Both the position numbers and the translations under genes were made by a program. DNA of 64,000 nt from Lysinibacillus capsici (GTDB lineage: Bacteria; Bacillota; Bacilli; Bacillales_A; Planococcaceae). Position 1 is the stretch's first letter. Each line of letters opens with the position of its first letter. The DNA lies in NCBI RefSeq assembly GCF_003367505.1, contig NZ_PXXX01000012.1, forward strand, positions 1 to 64,000, written 5' to 3'. Of this stretch, positions 59,416-64,000 are shown in pieces. The notes beneath the pieces are model-generated. The model worked only from the letters and a program-made list of their open reading frames with translations. It ran no database searches and was not told where the DNA came from.

Positions 59416-59427
59416 AAGACTTGTCCA

Positions 59428-60036
59428 TTATTTAGTTGAGATATAAACAACAAGTGCTGCCTCATCAAATGTTACATTTGCGCCAAGTGCTTGACTGACA
59501 AAGCGTAAAGGCACCATTGTTGTACCTTGATATATTTCAGCAGGATGGCTGAGTGTGATTGTTGATGCAGAACCATTTGTATCAACATAAGCCGTTTTAT
59601 TCCCCACACCAATCACAATTTTTTTACTGTCCTTTGTTGCCGTTACTTTTTTCGTTGCATTATCATAGCTAACCGTTGCCCCAAGAGATTCAAAGATTGC
59701 CTTCATTGGCACTAAGGTTGTGCCATTTTTCATATAAGCGCTAGGCGTATAATTTTGCTTCACGTCATTTAAATAGACAGCAACCTTCGTTAATACAGGT
59801 GCTACCGTTGCTTTAGGTGCTGGCGTAGCATAACTTTGACTGCCTGAAGAAGACCCTGCATTATTGCCACCATTGCCATTATGATAATGATAGCCAGAAC
59901 AAAGCCCTTTAGCCTTTGATTTGTCAGAACAGTTGTGACCGCCATTGCTATCTAAACGCCCTGGATGTGCGCTCGCAATAGAGGCTGTGGTGAAAAATAA
60001 TGTAAGCATCGCCATCAACAAAACCAATTTCTTCAT
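59428..60036 (-). CDS. Secreted YHYH and stalk-domain protein
   Basis: 202 residues. Signal peptide cleaved after ASA (~23). Then the YHYH motif region (HPGRLDSNGGHNC, GLCSGYHYHNG), a Gly/Ser/Asn linker, and a copper-amine-oxidase-type stalk domain with NGTTLVPMKAIFESLG and QGTTMVPLRFVSQALG. The YHYH block with paired Cys and His may bind metal. AGGAGG-type site precedes the ATG. Second stalk protein in the window besides 2647-3471. Confidence 0.88.
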   Translation of the reverse strand: MKKLVLLMAMLTLFFTTASIASAHPGRLDSNGGHNCSDKSKAKGLCSGYHYHNGNGGNNAGSSSGSQSYATPAPKATVAPVLTKVAVYLNDVKQNYTPSAYMKNGTTLVPMKAIFESLGATVSYDNATKKVTATKDSKKIVIGVGNKTAYVDTNGSASTITLSHPAEIYQGTTMVPLRFVSQALGANVTFDEAALVVYISTK

Positions 60037-60133
60037 ATAAATCCTCCAATTCTCAAAATATGTAATTATTATACTATTGAAAAGAGAATTTTGATATGTT
60101 TTTATAGGAAATTAGTTTTAACCCATTAAAAGG

Positions 60134-60157
60134 CACTACCAGTCAAGATTGGTAGTG
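60134..60157 (-). terminator. Hairpin after the DUF2975 gene
   Basis: Stem CACTACCA / TGGTAGTG with an 8-base loop, followed on the minus strand by only a short T-run. Confidence 0.5.
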
Positions 60158-60166
60158 TTCATTTTG

Positions 60167-60658
60167 TTATACGGTTAATTGATTTTCGTTTTGGAGATCA
60201 ATGGCTTTTTGGAGCAGTCGATGCAGAACGGCTGCAAAGGTTGCAATCGTACTGGTTACAAAGATGCTGATAAGTGTCAGCGTAATAATTCCTGTAATAT
60301 CTTCCTTGCCAGTAAACATTATCATAATTGATGTAATACCTAGCATAAGGCCGGCTACAATAGTGAGAGCACAATTTTTGATCGTTCTCAAAGCCCGTAC
60401 AGATGATTTGGAGAACGCTTTATGCTGGTCGATGTTCATTAAGAGGCGATAGGCCTGATACAACGCCGTGTAATAGGGAATGCATAGTGCATACACATAG
60501 AGTAAAAAAAGATAAGACAAATAGGAGGATTCGGGATGTGCCGCTGCATCTCTACTGGCTATCCCAGGTAGCCAAAATAGTCCTAAAGCTAATACAGGGA
60601 TACCTAGCAGCATAATCACACTCTTTAGGAAAATGGTTGACCCCTTTTTATGTTTCAT
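60167..60658 (-). CDS. DUF2975 membrane protein
   Basis: 163 residues with four hydrophobic helices: VIMLLGIPVLALGLFWL, YLFLLYVYALCIPYY, CALTIVAGLMLGITSIMIM, LISIFVTSTIATFAAVL. The spacing and the cytoplasmic RTIKNCA segment fit DUF2975. ATG at 60658 follows GAGGTG. This family is normally followed by a small YozG-type helix-turn-helix gene; none is present in the 127 bases downstream. Confidence 0.78.
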   Translation of the reverse strand: MKHKKGSTIFLKSVIMLLGIPVLALGLFWLPGIASRDAAAHPESSYLSYLFLLYVYALCIPYYTALYQAYRLLMNIDQHKAFSKSSVRALRTIKNCALTIVAGLMLGITSIMIMFTGKEDITGIITLTLISIFVTSTIATFAAVLHRLLQKAIDLQNENQLTV

Positions 60659-60758
60659 ACAAAACACCTCACTGGTAATGGTATATTGATTTTAAAATAA
60701 AATTTATCGTTTTTCAATAAAAATATATTACTATTCATTGATTTTTTTCGTTTTTAAA

Positions 60759-60790
60759 GACATCCATCCTTATAGGATAGATGCCTTTTA
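60759..60790 (-). terminator. Terminator of the alkylation-repair gene
   Basis: On the minus strand GGCATCTATCC / GGATGGATGTC (two G-T pairs), 5-base loop, short T-run. Confidence 0.6.
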
Positions 60791-60800
60791 AGTGGGATGA

Positions 60801-61508
60801 TTAACATCTTACATATTTACGTTTAAAGCCAATTCTGCCTCGCTCTATTTCCTTTTGAATTGTTTCATAAGCATTTAGCTGTGTGCTTTTCTTGTTGTCT
60901 CGCTTCATTTCTACAGGACCAATCGCTTGTGCGGTTGCTACTGCTTGTTCGTGGAGCGGCACATAGGAAATAGCCACTGTATATAAAAAATTATTCATGG
61001 CCGATTTTGTACGTTCGGGTACGTCGTGGATGGTGTTTTTCACGACATCCAGCATGTTAGCCAGCTTGCTCTCGGAAAATTCGCTATCCTTGCGATTCCC
61101 TAATAGCCAGCAATAGCAGCTCCAGCCCGCAGACATTTTCAGTTCCTCACCACTGGCAATCCACGCATCCGCCACCTCCTGAGCAATCGGTGCCTCTGCT
61201 AAAGTAACCGCTACTACATAATCCGACAGCATATAAAAATAAGCTGCCTCCATCCATCGATTAAAATCTTCCACAGTCATGGCTTTTGGATCTGCTATGA
61301 TGCCAGCAAAGTACATCGCATCATAGTTGCCCGTAGCATAAAGCTCTTCTGCTAGAGCCTGATCGATTTTAATTTTCTTCGCAATAGGCTTCATAGCACC
61401 TGTTGCCACACCAAATAACGGCTCATGGGCACCATTTGACATATACATTTTTTTCGTCCGTTCCTTGCCAAGAGCCTCTAGCTCCTGCATCACCAATTCA
61501 GCATTCAT
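60801..61508 (-). CDS. DNA alkylation repair protein (AlkD-like)
   Basis: 235 residues of helical HEAT-like repeats. Features of the DNA-alkylation-repair family (PF08713): an N-terminal GVATGAMKPIAKKI block, ELYATGNYDAMYFAGIIADP, the WMEAAYFYMLSDYV repeat and a WSCYCWLLGNRKD segment. AlkD-type enzymes excise positively charged alkylated bases. AAAGGAAG precedes the ATG. Single gene; complements Tag at 44073. Confidence 0.87.
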   Translation of the reverse strand: MNAELVMQELEALGKERTKKMYMSNGAHEPLFGVATGAMKPIAKKIKIDQALAEELYATGNYDAMYFAGIIADPKAMTVEDFNRWMEAAYFYMLSDYVVAVTLAEAPIAQEVADAWIASGEELKMSAGWSCYCWLLGNRKDSEFSESKLANMLDVVKNTIHDVPERTKSAMNNFLYTVAISYVPLHEQAVATAQAIGPVEMKRDNKKSTQLNAYETIQKEIERGRIGFKRKYVRC

Positions 61509-61673
61509 AATAGCACTTCCTTTTTTTCTGTTTTCTAGATTATTTTTATTATCCTATAAAGAATGTCTTTTTGTAATGGAATAAAAGCATATCATATTAG
61601 AATATAAAATATCATATCTGAATATATTTTTGTCAGTCATTTTATATAGAAGGAAGTACCTATTTCCAATTAG

Positions 61674-62294
61674 CTAGAGCCTATTCCAAATAAACATAAA
61701 TTGAGCTGCATCCGATTCGAGGGCAATTTGATGATAGTTTGTTGAATCATCATCTGTAATCAAGCGACCTTTTTGCACGTTTAAAATGGCATGTTTAACA
61801 GAGTCTGGATGTTCAATCGCATAGTGGGAGTCTTTTAGAAGAGTGAGGGCAGATCGACATTTATGTTTATCGATGCGCTCATTTTTTCCTTTAAAATACA
61901 GCTTAATTAAATAGGGCACATCGTCAATGATTAAACCGAGCTCAGGATTGGAACGCACAATTAAATCGTCACAATACCAATTCGCCTTACCTGGTTCAAA
62001 CCACTGTACGTTTTTATTTTTTAAGAATCTTATATAGGCTTTGACGGCTTCTTGGTAATTTTTCTGGCGTGCAGGAAGGGCGTTATCCACGATGTCGAGT
62101 AAATAGGTATCATTAAAACGATGCTCATGGTATTTTTTTAATCCATCACGCAAGGCTTTCCAATAATCTTTTATTGGATGGTACTCTCCCTGATATTTTA
62201 TATCCTTCACAAACTTTGTCTTTGCTGCACTTCCCTTCATTGTGAAGTCTGTAAATTGTGTTAAACCAATAGATGGCTTTGTGAGCGTCGTCAT
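61674..62294 (-). CDS. Hypothetical soluble protein
   Basis: 206 residues. Visible parts: YHPIKDYWKALRDGLKKYHE, KNVQWFEPGKANWYCDDL, LGLIIDDVPYLIKLYFKGK. It ends AAQFMFIWNRL. No recognised domain. GAAGGGTGATGG precedes the ATG. Single gene. Confidence 0.72.
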   Translation of the reverse strand: MTTLTKPSIGLTQFTDFTMKGSAAKTKFVKDIKYQGEYHPIKDYWKALRDGLKKYHEHRFNDTYLLDIVDNALPARQKNYQEAVKAYIRFLKNKNVQWFEPGKANWYCDDLIVRSNPELGLIIDDVPYLIKLYFKGKNERIDKHKCRSALTLLKDSHYAIEHPDSVKHAILNVQKGRLITDDDSTNYHQIALESDAAQFMFIWNRL

Positions 62295-62444
62295 TTTTCC
62301 ATCACCCTTCTTTCATCATCGATGACATACTATAGATTAGTATTATATTGGAAAGGGTACATGTATATGATTGATGGGCTTGTTAACAATCAGCTCCTAA
62401 CAGTGTTCTATTACAATAAGAAAATCAATTTTTTAAAAAAATAT

Positions 62445-62469
62445 GTTTAGATGTGTTTTGACTGGGAAT
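62445..62469 (+). promoter_or_regulatory. SigB-type general stress promoter
   Basis: GTTTAG-13 bases-GGGAAT, a close match to the SigB consensus (GTTTAA-N13-15-GGGWAW), 52 bases before the gsiB start. GsiB is a classic SigB regulon member in B. subtilis. Confidence 0.8.
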
Positions 62470-62520
62470 ATAAATAGCGAGCTAGTAAAAAGCTCAAAAA
62501 AATATTTAGGAGGAATAGAA

Positions 62521-62910
62521 ATGGCTAACAAGCAAAACAATCGCAACAGAAACAACAATGAAAACATGACTGTCGAAGAAGCGGGACGTAAAGGCGGAGA
62601 AGCTACCTCCAGAAATCATGACCGTGATTTTTATGAAGAAATTGGACGTAAAGGCGGAGAGGCTACGTCTAAAAATCATGGACATGAATTTTATCAAGAA
62701 ATTGGTCGCAAAGGTGGAGAAGCTACGGCTGAAAACCACGGCGAAGAATTTTATGAAGAAATTGGCCGCAAAGGCGGAGAAGCTACCTCTGAAAAGCACG
62801 ACGACGATTTTTATGAAGAAATAGGACGTAAAGGTGGAGAAGCACGCAGTAAACAGCGTAGTAACAACTCCAACGGCAATCAAAATCGTCGAAATAACAA
62901 TAATAACTAA
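62521..62910 (+). CDS. gsiB: GsiB-type general stress protein
   Basis: 129-residue hydrophilic protein made almost wholly of 20-residue repeats, each EEIGRKGGEATS followed by a basic/acidic NHxxxFY segment; five KGG motifs are present. N- and C-terminal tails are Asn/Arg-rich. This is the glucose-starvation-inducible/LEA-like KGG family, thought to protect proteins during desiccation or stress. AGGAGGA precedes the ATG, and a SigB promoter lies upstream. The 60-base DNA repeats match the protein repeats. Confidence 0.95.
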   Translation: MANKQNNRNRNNNENMTVEEAGRKGGEATSRNHDRDFYEEIGRKGGEATSKNHGHEFYQEIGRKGGEATAENHGEEFYEEIGRKGGEATSEKHDDDFYEEIGRKGGEARSKQRSNNSNGNQNRRNNNNN

Positions 62911-62945
62911 TCACTTTTAAATAGCTTGAAACCCTTCACACACAG

Positions 62946-62980
62946 GGCGTTTGTAGTTTTAAACTACAGGCGCCTTTTTT
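62946..62980 (+). terminator. Intrinsic terminator after gsiB
   Basis: Long imperfect stem GGCG-TTTGTAGTTT / AAACTACAGG-CGCC with a T-tail. Confidence 0.88.
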
Positions 62981-63089
62981 GTTGTTAAGTTCCTCTCAAT
63001 CCACAGGATAAATTTGTTGAATTTCTCCTAATTGTAGTATATATTTAATCCGCTTCTATTTGTTTTTAGAGGAAATGAGGATAGAGAGA

Positions 63090-63644
63090 ATGACACAACT
63101 TATAGATAAAGAACTATTTCAGGTAATTCAATCCGTCGTGCAGGCTGTGAACATGACGGTCAAGATAAAACAAGATGATTCAGGTATTAATATGAGCTAT
63201 AACTTTATTGGGGATTATGTAGGATTTGATGCGAAACGATTAGTAGAGGCAAGAAATGAACTAATGCTTCCAACTTCTCTTGAAATTTATGTCAAAACAA
63301 TGACCCTTCATGAGCTAGGTCATGCAGTGGATCGACAAGCATTACAGGCGTCACTTCCACGTACAATTGAAATCTTTAAGATGAAAAAGCAACATGCCTT
63401 AAAAGAAATATATCGTCAGGAACAACTACTAGCCATGCTGATTGAAGAACATGAAATGAATATTCAATTTGAGCAAACGGCTTGGGAAAATGCATGGATG
63501 CTTAACCATATACATCACTTAGTTCCTGAAAAGGACTTTGACTATATCAAACAGCATAGCCTAGCGACCTATCAGCGTTTATATGAGCAAGATTTACAAG
63601 CTTATCACCATCTTTTGAACCAGCAGATGGTGCAATTAGTTTAG
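63090..63644 (+). CDS. HELGH-motif protein, possible zinc metallopeptidase
   Basis: 184 residues. The sequence TLHELGHAVD places a zincin HExxH motif at His74-Glu75-x-x-His78. About 50 residues later IEEHEMNIQFEQTAWENAW offers Glu residues that could be the third ligand. No signal peptide or membrane helix, so cytoplasmic. The short pre-motif domain includes YNFIGDYVGFDAKRLVEAR. ATG at 63090 follows GAGGATA. No family name recognised; peptidase activity is inferred from the motif. Confidence 0.72.
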   Translation: MTQLIDKELFQVIQSVVQAVNMTVKIKQDDSGINMSYNFIGDYVGFDAKRLVEARNELMLPTSLEIYVKTMTLHELGHAVDRQALQASLPRTIEIFKMKKQHALKEIYRQEQLLAMLIEEHEMNIQFEQTAWENAWMLNHIHHLVPEKDFDYIKQHSLATYQRLYEQDLQAYHHLLNQQMVQLV

Positions 63645-63724
63645 CTAGAAATAATCATTTCATACCGTCGCGGGAATAGATCAAACCAAATAGGGCAATG
63701 TAATACTACTTGGAGGTGATCATT

Positions 63725-63898
63725 TTGACAAAGGGCAAGCAATATAAACGTCAGTCAGAGTTGGCGGAATTAGCGACAGATTTAAGTCCAGATGATTTAG
63801 ATGTGCGCGAAGAAAATGCTCTAACACAAGAGCAAAAGAAAAATTCGAGCGAAGGAAATCGTTCAAAAAAATCTGCCACACGCAAATCGCAATCATAA
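63725..63898 (+). CDS. 57-residue polar protein, unknown
   Basis: TTG start behind an excellent GGAGGTGATC. The product is wholly polar: KGKQYKRQSELAELATDLSP then DDLDVREENALTQEQKK and a Ser/Lys-rich end. It has the look of small intrinsically disordered or spore-related proteins. A strong terminator follows, which supports it as a real gene. Confidence 0.6.
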   Translation: MTKGKQYKRQSELAELATDLSPDDLDVREENALTQEQKKNSSEGNRSKKSATRKSQS

Positions 63899-63902
63899 CG
63901 TA

Positions 63903-63938
63903 AACACCACAATCATTTCCGATTGTGGTGTTATTTTA
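63903..63938 (+). terminator. Intrinsic terminator
   Basis: Perfect 12-base stem AACACCACAATC / GATTGTGGTGTT with a 6-base loop and ATTTT. Confidence 0.9.
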
Positions 63939-64000
63939 TCTATTTGCCACTTTTACATAGAACTGTACTACCGAGCATTGATTTAATGTTACAATTTATA

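Noticed and set aside
62506-62883. 125-codon minus-strand frame antisense to gsiB
   Set aside because: Shadow of the 60-base gsiB repeats; the plus frame has the promoter, ribosome site and recognised family.
1-64000. Insertion sequences, integrases, tRNA or rRNA genes
   Set aside because: No transposase or recombinase motifs, terminal inverted repeats flanking such genes, or cloverleaf-like sequence were recognised anywhere.

Overview
The window is chromosomal DNA from a low-GC, spore-forming Firmicute. Gene content (csaA, topB, gsiB with a SigB-type promoter, a yndG-yndH-yndJ type operon, a Cys/His-rich coat-like protein, copper-amine-oxidase-type stalk domains) and its style (AGGAGG ribosome sites, many TTG/GTG starts, compact intrinsic terminators) suggest Bacillaceae/Planococcaceae, most likely a Lysinibacillus-like organism. 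That genus call is inference. I see no rRNA, tRNA, CRISPR array, insertion sequence or complete prophage.

Layout. 0-12.6 kb holds a lipoprotein, an ECF sigma/anti-sigma pair, a secreted stalk-domain protein, an esterase-like hydrolase, topoisomerase III, a nucleotidyltransferase, a TetR regulator divergent from a short-chain dehydrogenase with a visible operator, and aspartokinase. 12.8-19.65 kb is one tightly packed ten-gene operon for cobamide salvage: CbiZ, CbiB, CobD, a CobC-type phosphatase, CobU, CobS, a second phosphatase, a short second CobU-like protein, an ECF-transporter S component and a probable alpha-ribazole kinase. Together these would remodel scavenged cobinamides and attach imported alpha-ribazole. 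No corrin-ring synthesis gene and no CobT is present here.

20-31 kb holds a heterodimeric ABC exporter with one degenerate ATP site, a membrane hydrolase with a two-component system, an EamA exporter, a LysR regulator divergent from an MFS transporter, and a toast-rack-like lipoprotein. 32-34 kb looks like a decay zone: a truncated esterase and a truncated sigma factor flank two small membrane/secreted genes. 34-46 kb holds the ynd-type operon, a chemotaxis receptor, an SLH-like His-rich surface protein, a beta-helix protein, an AAC(6')-like acetyltransferase, a methyltransferase, Tag glycosylase and small membrane proteins. 46-64 kb is a mosaic of short single-gene units: the coat-like protein, an O-methyltransferase operon behind an unusual four-site palindromic operator, an AraC/GyrI regulator, CsaA, a DnaD-like protein, a kinase-like phosphotransferase, an amidase, YHYH/stalk, DUF2975, AlkD-like, GsiB and a HELGH-motif protein.

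The most unusual structures are non-coding. Three intergenic arrays (about 10.52, 19.80 and 54.16 kb) share a roughly 21-base period anchored on GAGC/GCTC; the 54 kb array has a clear 103-base higher-order unit (21+19+21+21+21). A dispersed element of about 125 bases with conserved hairpins occurs at 48.83 and 51.63 kb. Start codons were often moved inward from the longest open frame to the codon best placed behind a ribosome binding site; each such choice is stated.
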